Counted from the first letter of the stretch, positions 16,704 through 24,714 are shown. The stretch is DNA of 64,000 nt from 66-474 sp035281745 (GCA_035281745.1 DATEDI010000012.1:1-64000); one strand, 5' to 3'. The notes: generated by a model not told the origin, from the sequence alone. Numbers and translations: made by a program.

Positions 16704-18676
16704 CACGCATGTCGCAAACCGTGCTCGCCCTGCTGCTCGCAGGCGCGACAAGCGCCGCATTCGCGCAGGTGCCGCAGCCCGCGCGGCACGCGCCAGTGGC
16801 GAAGAATGAACAGTCCTCCGTCCCGCCGCACGCCATGACCGCGGACGATCTGTCGACGTTCTTCGACGGCATGCTGCCGTACATGCTGGCGCGCGGCGAC
16901 ATCGCCGGCGGCGCGATCGTCGTGGTCAAGGATGGCAAGGTGTTGTTCGCCCATGGCTACGGCTATGCCGATCTGAAAACCCGTGCGCAGGTATCGCCGG
17001 CCACCACGCTGTTCCGGATCGGCTCGGTTTCGAAGTTGTTCACCTGGACCGCGGTGATGCAACTGGTCGAGCAACACAAGCTCGATCTCGACCACGACAT
17101 CAACGCGTACCTCGATTTCAAAATCCCGCCGCGCTTCGGCAAGCCGGTCACGTTGCGCGATTTGATGACGCACACGGCGGGCTTCGAAGACACCACGCGC
17201 GACCTGCTGCCCGCCTCGCCCGAAGGTGTGGACCTCGGCCGCTATCTGAAACGGCACATCCCGGCGCGCATTTTCCCGCCGGGCAAGATCGTCGCGTATT
17301 CCAATTACGGTGCGGGTCTGGCCGGCTACATCGTGCGGCGCGTGTCGGGCGAGCCGCTTGGCGAATACATCGAGCACCATATCCTCGCGCCGCTGGACAT
17401 GCACCACTCCACTTTCACGCAACCGCTGCCGGCAAACCTGGCGCCGCTGCTGGCGAAGGGTTATGTCTCCGCATCCGACGGCAAGCCGAAACCGTTCGAA
17501 CTGGTGAATCCGGCGCCGGCCGGCGCGATGACGGCGTCGGCGCTGGACATGGCGAACTTCATGATTGCCCAGTTGCAGGAGGGCGGTTTCCTCAATGCGC
17601 AAATCCTGCAACCGCAAACCGCCGCACTCATGCACAGCCAGCAGTACGCGGCTGCGCCGGGCCTGAACGGCATGGACCTCGGCTTCTACCAGGAGAGTCG
17701 CAACGGCCAACGCATCATCGGCCACGGCGGCGACACCATCGTGTTCCACAGCGACCTGCACTTGCTGCTGGATGCGAACGTCGGCATCTTCATGGCGTTC
17801 AACAGCGCAGGGAAAGCGGGCGCCGTCAACGACGTTCGCAGCGACATCTTCCGCGCGTTCCTCGATCGCTACTTTCCGTGGCAACCGCCATCGGCGCCCA
17901 CCCTGGGAACCGCAAAAGCCGACGCCGCGCGGGTGTCGGGCTGGTACGAAACCAGCCGTCGCAACCAGAGCGCGTTGCGCTTCCTGTATCTGTTGAGCCA
18001 GTCACACGTCGCGGCGCAGCCGGACGACACGATCACGGTATCGACGCTCGTCGATTCCGCGGGCGATCAGTTGCACTGGCGCGAAATCGGCCCGCTGCAC
18101 TATCGCGAAGTCCATGGCCAGGCGTCGCTGGATTTCGTGACCGATGCGCACGGCCGCATCCTGTATTGGGCCGCTGGTGACATTCCGGTGCTGGTGTACC
18201 AGCGCCTGCCATCCCGCATGGGCATGGGCACCGTCGGCCCGCTGCTTGCCTGCGCCGCCGCGATCGCGCTCGCGGCACTGATGATCTGGCTGGGCGGCTG
18301 GGGCATCCGCCGCCACTTCGGGCGCACGCTGGCGCTGACGCGTGCGCAATCCATGACGCGCCTGCTGTCGCGCCTCGGCGTGCTCGCCGCCATCGCCGCC
18401 CTGCTTGGCTGGTTCCTGCTGCTGGTCGCGGTTTCGGCCAACGAACTGCTGCTGGTTCGCGGCGGCCTGACGACCTGGATGTATCTGCTTTTTGCGCTTG
18501 GCGTGCTGGCCTTGGCCGGCGCGCTCGCGGCGATCGCGAACGCGGTGCAGGCGTGGCTGGCGCCGCGCCGCAGCCGCTGGGTGCGCGCGGGCGAATGCCT
18601 GCTGGCGATCGCAATGATTTACCTGGTGTGGTTCATCGTGGCGTTCGGACTGGTGAGCTTCAACGTCCGGTTCTGA
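16700..18676 (+). CDS. Serine hydrolase (beta-lactamase/PBP4* fold) with C-terminal membrane domain, copy 2
   Basis: A 658-residue paralogue of the hydrolase at 13.3 kb with the same order of parts: signal peptide (ends AFA), catalytic SVSK in RIGSVSKLFTW, YSNYG, GHGGD, then four C-terminal transmembrane helices. Long blocks are nearly identical between the copies (for example FPPGK.VAYSNYGA), which shows duplication, and the permease gene sits between them. The ATG overlaps the permease stop. The enzyme is expected to act in the periplasm on peptides or D-amino-acid amides/esters. The linker after the signal peptide is shorter than in copy 1. Confidence 0.88.
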   Translation: MTRMSQTVLALLLAGATSAAFAQVPQPARHAPVAKNEQSSVPPHAMTADDLSTFFDGMLPYMLARGDIAGGAIVVVKDGKVLFAHGYGYADLKTRAQVSPATTLFRIGSVSKLFTWTAVMQLVEQHKLDLDHDINAYLDFKIPPRFGKPVTLRDLMTHTAGFEDTTRDLLPASPEGVDLGRYLKRHIPARIFPPGKIVAYSNYGAGLAGYIVRRVSGEPLGEYIEHHILAPLDMHHSTFTQPLPANLAPLLAKGYVSASDGKPKPFELVNPAPAGAMTASALDMANFMIAQLQEGGFLNAQILQPQTAALMHSQQYAAAPGLNGMDLGFYQESRNGQRIIGHGGDTIVFHSDLHLLLDANVGIFMAFNSAGKAGAVNDVRSDIFRAFLDRYFPWQPPSAPTLGTAKADAARVSGWYETSRRNQSALRFLYLLSQSHVAAQPDDTITVSTLVDSAGDQLHWREIGPLHYREVHGQASLDFVTDAHGRILYWAAGDIPVLVYQRLPSRMGMGTVGPLLACAAAIALAALMIWLGGWGIRRHFGRTLALTRAQSMTRLLSRLGVLAAIAALLGWFLLLVAVSANELLLVRGGLTTWMYLLFALGVLALAGALAAIANAVQAWLAPRRSRWVRAGECLLAIAMIYLVWFIVAFGLVSFNVRF

Positions 18677-18720
18677 CGTCCATCGATGGAGCTTTCGTTT
18701 GCAAACAACAAGGAGACGAC

Positions 18721-19737
18721 ATGAGCGGCCCCCGTTCCGCGGAGTTGCACGCCGCCATCGAAAAGCGGCCGATGAAAGCGCCGTTCCACATCACCGGCTA
18801 CACCTTCACCGGATTCGATGCGCTGGTGGTGACGCTGCGTGACGATGGTTGCACCGGTCGGGGCGAGGCGCAGGGCGTCTATTACAAGCACGACAACCCG
18901 CCGGAAATGCTCGCGCAGGTCGAAGCGCTGCGCGACCGCATCGAGCACGGCATCACCCGCGCGGAATTGCTGGACTGCCTGCCACCTGGCGGCGCCCGCA
19001 ATGCGCTGGATGCCGCGTTATGGGATCTCGAAGCCAAACGCCGCGGCATGCCGGCATGGCAACTTGCCCGCATCGATCCGCCGCGTCCGCTACGGACCAC
19101 CTTCACGATTGGTGCCGACGATCCGGCCCGCATGGCCGAACATGCCCGCGGGTTCGTCGACGCACATGCGCTGAAACTCAAGCTTACCGACGACGACTTC
19201 AACGCCGAACGCGTACGCGCGGTACGCGCGGCGCGGCCGCATGTATGGATCATGGTCGACGCCAACCAGGGATTCACCCGCGATTCGCTCGCACGTTTGC
19301 TGCCCACCTTGCAACAGTGCCGTATCGCACTGATCGAACAACCCTTCCCGATCGGCAAAGAAAGCTGGCTGGATGACATCGAGCGGCCCATCCCCATCGC
19401 CGCCGACGAAAGCGTGCAGGACCACACCGATCTCGCGCGCCTCGCCGACCGCGTCGACGTCATCAACATCAAGCTCGACAAATGCGGCGGCCTCACCGAA
19501 GCCTTGTCGATGGCGAGTCAGGCGCGCGCGATGGGATTCGACCTGATGGTCGGCAACATGTCCGGCTCGTCGCTGGCGATGGCGCCGGCATTCGTGCTCG
19601 GCCAGCAATGCGCGGTGGTCGACCTGGACGGACCGTTGTACCTGCGCGAAGACTGTTCGCCCGGCGCGCGCTACCAGGACGGCATGATCTGGTGTCCGGA
19701 AGAACTCTGGGGAGGCGGGCTGCCGGCGGCGGCCTGA
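18721..19737 (+). CDS. Dipeptide epimerase (enolase superfamily, L-Ala-D/L-Glu epimerase type)
   Basis: A 338-residue cytoplasmic enzyme of the muconate-lactonising subgroup. The active-site set is complete: KLK with catalytic K154, metal ligands D180 (VDAN), E206 (EQP) and D229 (ADES), and the second base K254 (IKLDK). This pattern defines dipeptide epimerases such as E. coli YcjG and B. subtilis YkfB, which convert L-Ala-D-Glu from murein peptides to L-Ala-L-Glu for use as nutrient. AAGGAG stands 5 nt before ATG 18721. It follows the hydrolase/permease operon by 44 nt. Exact dipeptide specificity varies in this family. Confidence 0.9.
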   Translation: MSGPRSAELHAAIEKRPMKAPFHITGYTFTGFDALVVTLRDDGCTGRGEAQGVYYKHDNPPEMLAQVEALRDRIEHGITRAELLDCLPPGGARNALDAALWDLEAKRRGMPAWQLARIDPPRPLRTTFTIGADDPARMAEHARGFVDAHALKLKLTDDDFNAERVRAVRAARPHVWIMVDANQGFTRDSLARLLPTLQQCRIALIEQPFPIGKESWLDDIERPIPIAADESVQDHTDLARLADRVDVINIKLDKCGGLTEALSMASQARAMGFDLMVGNMSGSSLAMAPAFVLGQQCAVVDLDGPLYLREDCSPGARYQDGMIWCPEELWGGGLPAAA

Positions 19738-19779
19738 TGGCGCGCGACTGCTGCGCTGTTGCCGGATAATCGCACCACC

Positions 19780-20703
19780 ATGACCCAGGACCTCAAGAAA
19801 AAACTCAAGACCCGCTGGGACACGTTCACGGCCTCGGAGCAACGCATCGCGGGTTACCTGGTGCAGAACCTCAGCGGCTTGCCGTTCGAAACCGCGGCGT
19901 CGCTGGGCCAGCGCGTCGGCGTCAGCGCAATGACCGTCGGACGTTTCCTGCGCAAGCTCGGCTACGCGGGCGTGGCTGAAATGAAGGAAGAGTTGCGCGG
20001 CGACACGACCTGGCTGAAGTACTACCACAGCCCGGCACCCGCGGAGGGACCGGACGCCCGCGACGAAAATCTCGAAGCCGACATCCGCGCGGTGTCGGCG
20101 ACCCATGCACTGGCCCGCGGCGAGGAATGGAAAGCCATCGTGCGCTTGCTGGTTTCGGCCGACCGGGTTTCCGTGGCCAGTTTCCAGCTCGGCCGTTTTC
20201 TCGGGCTGATGTTCGCGACCTTGCTGCAACAGATCCGCCCGCAGGTCACGTTTGCGTCGGGCGTGGACGGCGCCTACACCGACGTGCTGATCGATTCGAC
20301 CGAAAAAAGCTGCGTTGTGTTGATCGACGAGCGCCGCTATTCGCGGCATTTCCGGATCCTCGCCGAAGAAGTCGCATCACGTGGCATTCCGCTCGTGATC
20401 CTCACCGACTCCGAATGCTATTGGGCGCGCCAGCTGACGCCGCATGTATTGATGCTGCCGATTCAGCCGCAGCGCGCGTGGCACAGCTTCACCGCATTCG
20501 GCGCGCTGTTCAACGTGTTGCTGGGCGCAGTGATCCGCGCGCGCGGCAGCGACGCGGTGTACGAACGCATCGAACAGATCACCGCGATGCGCCAGCGGTT
20601 CATCGGCTTCAGCGGCCCATCACTGGCGCCCGAGCCATCGGCGAATACAAACACGGGAGCGAGGACAACCCGTCGCTTCCGCAAGCATCGTCGCAACGGC
20701 TGA
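19780..20703 (+). CDS. MurR/RpiR-family transcriptional regulator
   Basis: A 307-residue regulator with an N-terminal HTH_6 domain (FTASEQRIAGYLVQNL, then TVGRFLRKLGYAG near residues 48-60) and a C-terminal SIS domain (about 110-260) that normally binds a phosphosugar. Family members include MurR, which controls muropeptide sugar use. It follows the dipeptide epimerase gene by 42 nt and is probably the local regulator. ATG 19780 is chosen over an upstream in-frame TTG. In this protein the SIS region has diverged (YTDVLIDSTEKSCVVLIDERRY), so the effector may not be a sugar phosphate. The last 30 residues are basic and probably disordered. Confidence 0.87.
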   Translation: MTQDLKKKLKTRWDTFTASEQRIAGYLVQNLSGLPFETAASLGQRVGVSAMTVGRFLRKLGYAGVAEMKEELRGDTTWLKYYHSPAPAEGPDARDENLEADIRAVSATHALARGEEWKAIVRLLVSADRVSVASFQLGRFLGLMFATLLQQIRPQVTFASGVDGAYTDVLIDSTEKSCVVLIDERRYSRHFRILAEEVASRGIPLVILTDSECYWARQLTPHVLMLPIQPQRAWHSFTAFGALFNVLLGAVIRARGSDAVYERIEQITAMRQRFIGFSGPSLAPEPSANTNTGARTTRRFRKHRRNG

Positions 20704-21267
20704 TCAGGCGGCGTCGCGCACCACACTTTGGCTCGCAGCGTCCTGTTGCTCCAGCACTACCGCGACCGCGTGGATCACGGCCGCGATGCGCGCGGCACTC
20801 TGCACCGCCTGCGCAGAAACGTCGTGCTTGCGCAACGTCCTTTCGTGCGAAGCCACGCAACTGCCGCAGCCGTTGATGGCGGACACGGCCACCGAGGCGA
20901 GATCGAAATCGATCTTGTCGCCGCCGGGATGGGCCATCGCATTCATCCGCAGGCCGGCGCGCAGCGTCCCGTACTCGTCATTCTCGACGAGATGCAGAAA
21001 GCGGTAGTAGATGTTGGTCATGCCCATCAGCGCGGCGGCGGTGCGCGCGCCATCGAGTTCCTTCTCGTCGGCGTGTTGCGAGGCGAATTGCGCGATGGCT
21101 TCCGTCAGCGGCGCGTGCCGCGCCGCCACCGCGGACGCCAGCGCGACGATCGCGATCTGCTTCAGTGAAAGACCCGGCGCGCCGCCCTCGCTCAGCACCG
21201 ATTCGAGGTTGAGGCGAAGGTCCTTGGCATACTCGGGCAGGCCGGACTTGATGCGGTCGAGACTCAT
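20704..21267 (-). CDS. ahpD: Alkyl hydroperoxide reductase AhpD
   Basis: AhpD is a small thiol disulfide reductant that recycles AhpC in organisms lacking AhpF. The 187-residue protein has the carboxymuconolactone decarboxylase fold and the redox site CGSC (C134, C137) followed by H141, with NIYYRF upstream as in Mycobacterium AhpD. It lies about 100 nt downstream of ahpC on the same strand, and no ahpF gene is present, consistent with an AhpC-AhpD couple. The intergenic stretch 21268-21369 is GC-rich and could fold, but no clear terminator was seen. The stop codon abuts the end of the convergent regulator gene with no spacer. Confidence 0.95.
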   Translation of the reverse strand: MSLDRIKSGLPEYAKDLRLNLESVLSEGGAPGLSLKQIAIVALASAVAARHAPLTEAIAQFASQHADEKELDGARTAAALMGMTNIYYRFLHLVENDEYGTLRAGLRMNAMAHPGGDKIDFDLASVAVSAINGCGSCVASHERTLRKHDVSAQAVQSAARIAAVIHAVAVVLEQQDAASQSVVRDAA

Positions 21268-21369
21268 GATTGTTCTCCGGTATCAGTAAAGGTGGCGGCG
21301 GGATCACTCCCGCCGCCTTGGGCGCCGCGCCGATGGAGGGGGAATCGGCGCTGGCAGCACACGAACGCC

Positions 21370-21909
21370 TTACGCGGCCTTCAGGGTTTCTTCGCCCTTG
21401 TGCCAGTTGCAGGGGCAAAGCTCGTCGGTCTGCAAAGCGTCGAGGACGCGCAGCACTTCCGACGGATTGCGGCCAACCGAACCTTCCGTGACATACACGA
21501 AGCGGATCACGCCTTCCGGATCGACCAGGAACGCGGCGCGCTTGGCGACGCCCTCGTCGTCCAGGATGCCGAGCGCACGGGTCAGATCCTTGTTGATGTC
21601 GGCCAACATCGGGAACGGCAGGTCACGCAGATCCTTGTGGTCCTTGCGCCACGCCATGTGCACGAACTCGGAGTCGGTGCTGGCGGCCAGGATCTGGCAA
21701 TCGCGATCCTTGAACTGCGCGTCGAGATCGGCGAAGCCCTTGATCTCGGTGGGGCACACGAAGGTGAAGTCCTTCGGGTAGAAGAACACGCACGTCCACT
21801 TGCCCTTGTAGGTGTTGTTGTCGATGTCGGTGAAGGCCTTGTCCAGGCTTTCGATGGACACGGTGGCCTTGAGGTTGAAATGCGGGAAGTTGTTGCCGAC
21901 GGTAAGCAT
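21370..21909 (-). CDS. ahpC: Alkyl hydroperoxide reductase subunit C (peroxiredoxin)
   Basis: A 179-residue peroxiredoxin that reduces H2O2, organic peroxides and peroxynitrite. The peroxidatic cysteine is C52 in FTFVCPTE. The C-terminus ends LCPCNW with C165 and C167, the CPC arrangement of the mycobacterial AhpC group that is reduced by AhpD. AGGAGATTTGC precedes ATG 21909. It is divergent from oxyR, and a promoter and an OxyR-like half site lie between them. Enzyme type, partner and regulator are therefore all present in one 2.5-kb block. Confidence 0.95.
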   Translation of the reverse strand: MLTVGNNFPHFNLKATVSIESLDKAFTDIDNNTYKGKWTCVFFYPKDFTFVCPTEIKGFADLDAQFKDRDCQILAASTDSEFVHMAWRKDHKDLRDLPFPMLADINKDLTRALGILDDEGVAKRAAFLVDPEGVIRFVYVTEGSVGRNPSEVLRVLDALQTDELCPCNWHKGEETLKAA

Positions 21910-21968
21910 GCAAATCTCCTTGTGGTCGAACAGGTTTGACAGACGGCGTCCTCCGCCGTTCAACGTCC

Positions 21969-21997
21969 AAGATAGGTCCCGCCTAACCATAAATCAA
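21969..21997 (-). promoter_or_regulatory. ahpC promoter overlapping an OxyR-like motif
   Basis: On the minus strand TTGATT (21997-21992) and TATCTT (21974-21969) are spaced by 17 nt, 60 nt before the ahpC start. The plus strand here reads ATAGGTCCCGCCTAA (21972-21986), which fits half of the OxyR consensus ATAG-N7-CTAT. A second good half site at the right distance is not seen, so OxyR binding is plausible but not proven. Confidence 0.5.
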
Positions 21998-22005
21998 ATT
22001 GATTG

Positions 22006-22035
22006 TTGCAATGCTGTCGATAGGCGGTGTATATT
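22006..22035 (+). promoter_or_regulatory. oxyR promoter candidate
   Basis: TTGCAA (22006-22011) and TATATT (22030-22035) are separated by 18 nt and point towards oxyR. The inferred start of transcription leaves a leader of about 120 nt that contains one copy of a conserved 41-bp repeat. The overlap region with the ahpC promoter is short, so a single OxyR tetramer could control both. Confidence 0.5.
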
Positions 22036-22052
22036 GAAAATCCGAGCGGAGC

Positions 22053-22093
22053 GGCTGTTGTGGAAAGTCAGGCCAGGGACGGCCGTTCTGGTG
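22053..22093 (+). repeat. 41-bp dispersed repeat, copy in the oxyR leader
   Basis: This unit begins GGCTGTTGTGGAAAGTCAG and ends GGCCGTTCTGGTG. The complementary strand at 33944-33984 matches it at 38 of 41 positions. Here it lies downstream of the putative oxyR promoter and 70 nt before the start codon, so it would be part of the oxyR mRNA leader. Both copies contain short palindromic parts (CGGCCG here, CCATGG in the other). Function is unknown. Confidence 0.75.
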
Positions 22094-22163
22094 CAACGGG
22101 ATCCGAAAGCAGCCCAGCTCACCACCTGTCCAACGAGGCCGCGTTCATGATGAACGCACACAA

Positions 22164-23150
22164 ATGAATCTCCGTGACCTCCACTATCTGGTCGCCCTCG
22201 CCGATCACAGGCATTTCGGCCGCGCCGCTGAAGCCAGCTTCGTGAGCCAGCCAACCCTTTCCACCCAGATCAAGAAATTGGAAGAGGAATTGGGCGTGAC
22301 GTTGGTCGAACGCACGCCGCGCAAGGTATTGCTGACCGAAGCCGGCCAGCAGATCGTCGCGCGCGCACGCGAAGTGCTGAACGAAATCGAACAGATCAAG
22401 CGCATCGCGCACCGCGATCGCGACCCGGAAGCCGGCACCCTGACGCTGGGCATCTTTCCCACGCTGGGGCCGTACCTGCTGCCGCACGTGATGGGTGCGA
22501 TCCGCGAGCGTTTCCCGCGCCTGGAGCTGCTGCTGGTCGAGGAAAAAACGCCCGAACTGGTGCAGCGGCTACGCGAAGGCAAACTGGACGCCGCGATCCT
22601 GGCCCTGCCGGTGCACGACGATACCCTGCACGCGGAGTTTCTGTTCGAGGAACCGTTCCTGCTGGCCGCGCCCGACGCGCACCCGCTGGCCGGGCGCCGG
22701 CTGCTGAAGCTGGCCGATCTCGAAGACCAGCATCTGCTGCTGCTGGAAGACGGCCACTGCCTGCGCGATCAGGCGCTGGAAGTCTGCCGGATGTCCGGTG
22801 CCGACGAGAAGCACGGCTTTCGCGCGACCAGCCTGGAAACCCTGCGCCAGATGGTCGCGGCCAACGTCGGCGTGACGCTGCTGCCGTTGCTGGCGGTGCA
22901 ACCACCGATCGCGCACACCAGCAACGTGCACCTCACCCCGTTTCGGGGTCACGCACCCAGCCGTCGGATCGCGATGTTCTGGCGCAAGAGTTCGGCGATG
23001 CACGAATTCCTGCTGGCGCTCTCGACGATTTTCAAACAGCTTCCGCCCGCCCTGTTCGACCCGGCTACTCTGCCCGTCACCGAAACGCGACCCATTGAGA
23101 AACCGGCGCGTCGTCGGTATGTTGCTGGCAGGGCCCGCGCGAACCACTGA
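22164..23150 (+). CDS. oxyR: Hydrogen peroxide-inducible regulator OxyR (LysR family)
   Basis: A 328-residue LysR regulator. The HTH (AAEASFVSQPTLSTQIKKLE) is at about residues 21-40. The redox cysteines C199 (LEDGHCLRDQ) and C208 (ALEVC) fall at the same numbers as in E. coli OxyR, with the conserved GHCL context, so peroxide sensing is well supported. It is divergent from ahpC. The C-terminal tail beyond residue 300 is longer than in E. coli and basic. ATG 22164 gives the standard MNLRDLHYLVALAD start. Confidence 0.96.
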   Translation: MNLRDLHYLVALADHRHFGRAAEASFVSQPTLSTQIKKLEEELGVTLVERTPRKVLLTEAGQQIVARAREVLNEIEQIKRIAHRDRDPEAGTLTLGIFPTLGPYLLPHVMGAIRERFPRLELLLVEEKTPELVQRLREGKLDAAILALPVHDDTLHAEFLFEEPFLLAAPDAHPLAGRRLLKLADLEDQHLLLLEDGHCLRDQALEVCRMSGADEKHGFRATSLETLRQMVAANVGVTLLPLLAVQPPIAHTSNVHLTPFRGHAPSRRIAMFWRKSSAMHEFLLALSTIFKQLPPALFDPATLPVTETRPIEKPARRRYVAGRARANH

Positions 23151-23151
23151 C

Positions 23152-23565
23152 ATGGAAAAGAAAATGTCGATAACCCTTTCAAGGCTGGACGTGGAACGCA
23201 TCGAGCGTTTGCTCGACGCGCCGGCACTGCGTGACTCGTCCGTGGCGACACGCCTGCGCGAGGAATTCGATCGCGCCGACATCGTCGAGCCCGCGCAGAT
23301 GCCGCACGACGTGGTCAGCATGAATTCGTCGGCCGATTGCGTGGATGAATCCAACGGCAAGCACCACACGTTGACGCTGGTGTACCCGAAGGAGGCAGAC
23401 GCCGACGCGGGAAAAATTTCCGTGCTGGCGCCGGTCGGCAGCGCGCTGCTCGGTTTGCGGGTGGGCCAGAGCATCGACTGGCCCGGCCAAGCCGGCCAGA
23501 CGCACCGGCTGAAGGTGACCGCGATCCACTATCAGCCGGAAGCGGCGGGCGACCTGCATAGATAG
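23152..23565 (+). CDS. rnk: Nucleoside diphosphate kinase regulator Rnk (GreA/GreB C-terminal family)
   Basis: A 137-residue protein with an N-terminal helical part (LSRLDVERIERLLD) and a C-terminal FKBP-like domain shared with GreA/GreB (VVSMNSSADCVDE, then LTLVYPKEADADAGKISVL and PVGSALLGLRVGQSIDW). Rnk binds RNA polymerase and affects NDK levels and stress phenotypes. The coiled coil needed for transcript cleavage is absent, so it is not GreA or GreB. The start codon follows oxyR by 1 nt, so the two may be co-transcribed. A second ATG at 23164 is possible. The gene ends with the tandem GATA repeats seen before 23566. Confidence 0.88.
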   Translation: MEKKMSITLSRLDVERIERLLDAPALRDSSVATRLREEFDRADIVEPAQMPHDVVSMNSSADCVDESNGKHHTLTLVYPKEADADAGKISVLAPVGSALLGLRVGQSIDWPGQAGQTHRLKVTAIHYQPEAAGDLHR

Positions 23566-23574
23566 ATAGTCTGG

Positions 23575-23593
23575 GCGGTCATCCAATGACCGC
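23575..23593. terminator. Hairpin after rnk
   Basis: GCGGTCAT and ATGACCGC form a perfect 8-bp stem around a CCA loop, starting 10 nt after the rnk stop. No T-run follows, so it may be a weak terminator or an mRNA end-protecting hairpin. The rest of the 222-bp spacer to the rubrerythrin gene holds nothing else recognisable apart from a purine-rich ribosome-binding region. Confidence 0.5.
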
Positions 23594-23787
23594 TGCTACG
23601 TTGGAATCAGTTGCCGATTGCTGGCTTCCAGCCCGCGAAGACTGGAACAGCCACCCGAAGCGCGGAGCCGATAGCCACAGGCTATTGCGTCCATCGAATC
23701 AATCAATTTCATTTCACACAGCGACCGCGCTACGGTCATCTGACCGGCATCAGGCCGCGCACGTTCACCACTCGAGAGGTAAAGAAG

Positions 23788-24207
23788 ATGGCAAACCTGA
23801 AAGGCTCCAAGACCGAGCAGAATCTGAAAGACGCCTTCGCCGGTGAATCGATGGCCAACCGCCGTTACCTGTACTTCGCGTCCAAGGCCGACGTCGAGGG
23901 TTACAACGACGTGTCGGCCGTGTTCCGCTCCACCGCGGAAGGCGAAACCGGCCACGCGCATGGCCACCTGGAATACCTGGAAAACGTCGGCGATCCCGCC
24001 ACCGGCCTGCCGTTCGGCGAAACCCACGCCAACCTCAAGAGCGCGATCGCGGGCGAAACCCACGAATACACCGACATGTATCCGGGCATGGCCAAGTCCG
24101 CGCGCGACGAAGGATTCGAGGAAATCGCGGATTGGTTCGAGACGCTCGCAAAGGCCGAACGTTCGCACGCGAACCGCTTCACCAAGGCATTGAACGAGTT
24201 GGGCTGA
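23788..24207 (+). CDS. Rubrerythrin (ferritin-like diiron protein without rubredoxin domain)
   Basis: A 139-residue ferritin-like protein that acts as a non-haem peroxidase. Diiron ligand motifs are clear: AFAGESMANRRY in helix 1, AEGETGHAHGH in helix 2, AGETHEYTDMYPGMA in helix 3 and KAERSHANRF in helix 4. The C-terminal rubredoxin domain of classical rubrerythrins is absent, so a separate electron donor is required. GAGAGGT lies upstream of ATG 23788 and a strong terminator follows the gene. It is next to a [4Fe-4S]/CCG protein and a DUF3501 protein with which it is often grouped, and 1.3 kb from oxyR-ahpC. Confidence 0.93.
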   Translation: MANLKGSKTEQNLKDAFAGESMANRRYLYFASKADVEGYNDVSAVFRSTAEGETGHAHGHLEYLENVGDPATGLPFGETHANLKSAIAGETHEYTDMYPGMAKSARDEGFEEIADWFETLAKAERSHANRFTKALNELG

Positions 24208-24212
24208 TGGGC

Positions 24213-24248
24213 GGCCCGCTCGCTTCGCGAGCAGGCCTCTTTCGTTTT
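24213..24248 (+). terminator. Rho-independent terminator of the rubrerythrin gene
   Basis: GGCC-c-GCTCGC / GCGAGC-a-GGCC forms a 10-bp stem with a 3-nt loop and one C/A mismatch, at 24213-24237. It is followed by TCTTTCGTTTT. It starts 6 nt after the stop codon. This is the clearest intrinsic terminator in the window. Confidence 0.85.
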
Positions 24249-24275
24249 GGCAAAACCAGGCGGCAAAACCAGGCG

Positions 24276-24496
24276 GATTGAGCCGAGCGCGAGCGAAGCC
24301 CAACGTCGAAACCCGCTGCCTTTCAGCCGGAACAAGGATGTGCAGGTTGGGCTGAACGGCTCCTCGCGAAGCCCAACAATTCCGAGCCATCATCTTGGGC
24401 TTCATCCGTAAAAGGCGCGGGTTCAACCGAAGCTATGGCAGCAGGCCATGGGCCGCGGCACATGCAGGTTGGGCTGAGCGTAATGCGAAGCCCAAC
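24276..24496. repeat. GTTGGGCT-type palindromic repeats in the rubrerythrin/Fe-S protein spacer
   Basis: The 507-bp spacer 24208-24714 has no gene with support. It holds two well-formed units, 24346-24377 and 24468-24496 (both GTTGGGCTGA...GCGAAGCCCAAC), a degenerate unit at about 24276-24306, and an isolated TTGGGCTTC near 24395. The family is the same as at 1.0-1.3 kb and 34.4 kb. The remaining bases up to 24714 show no clear signal except GAGGAAA just before the next start. Confidence 0.8.
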
Positions 24497-24714
24497 AGCG
24501 ACAGCGCAAGGGAACAGGCGACGGATTATCGGCAACAAAAGGCAGGGCATTTCGCCGTTTTCTTGCATCACGCTGCGGCCACGCCGGACGACGTCGGGCT
24601 TGCCCCACAGCAAGTCGGGCATCAGCCGACCGGCATGCGAATGTGGACGGGAGATGGCGGGAAGCCTGGACCTACCGGAACCGATTGCCGCAAAACCCGC
24701 GAGGAAACCGGCGA

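Noticed and set aside
13299..18676. Beta-lactamase resistance genes
   Set aside because: The SxxK/YSN/HGG set is shared by peptidases and esterases; membrane-anchored tail and peptide-locus context argue against antibiotic resistance.
24208..24714. Small genes or a CRISPR array in the 507-bp spacer
   Set aside because: Repeats are palindromic with variable spacing and no regular spacers; no frame has a supported start and conserved product.
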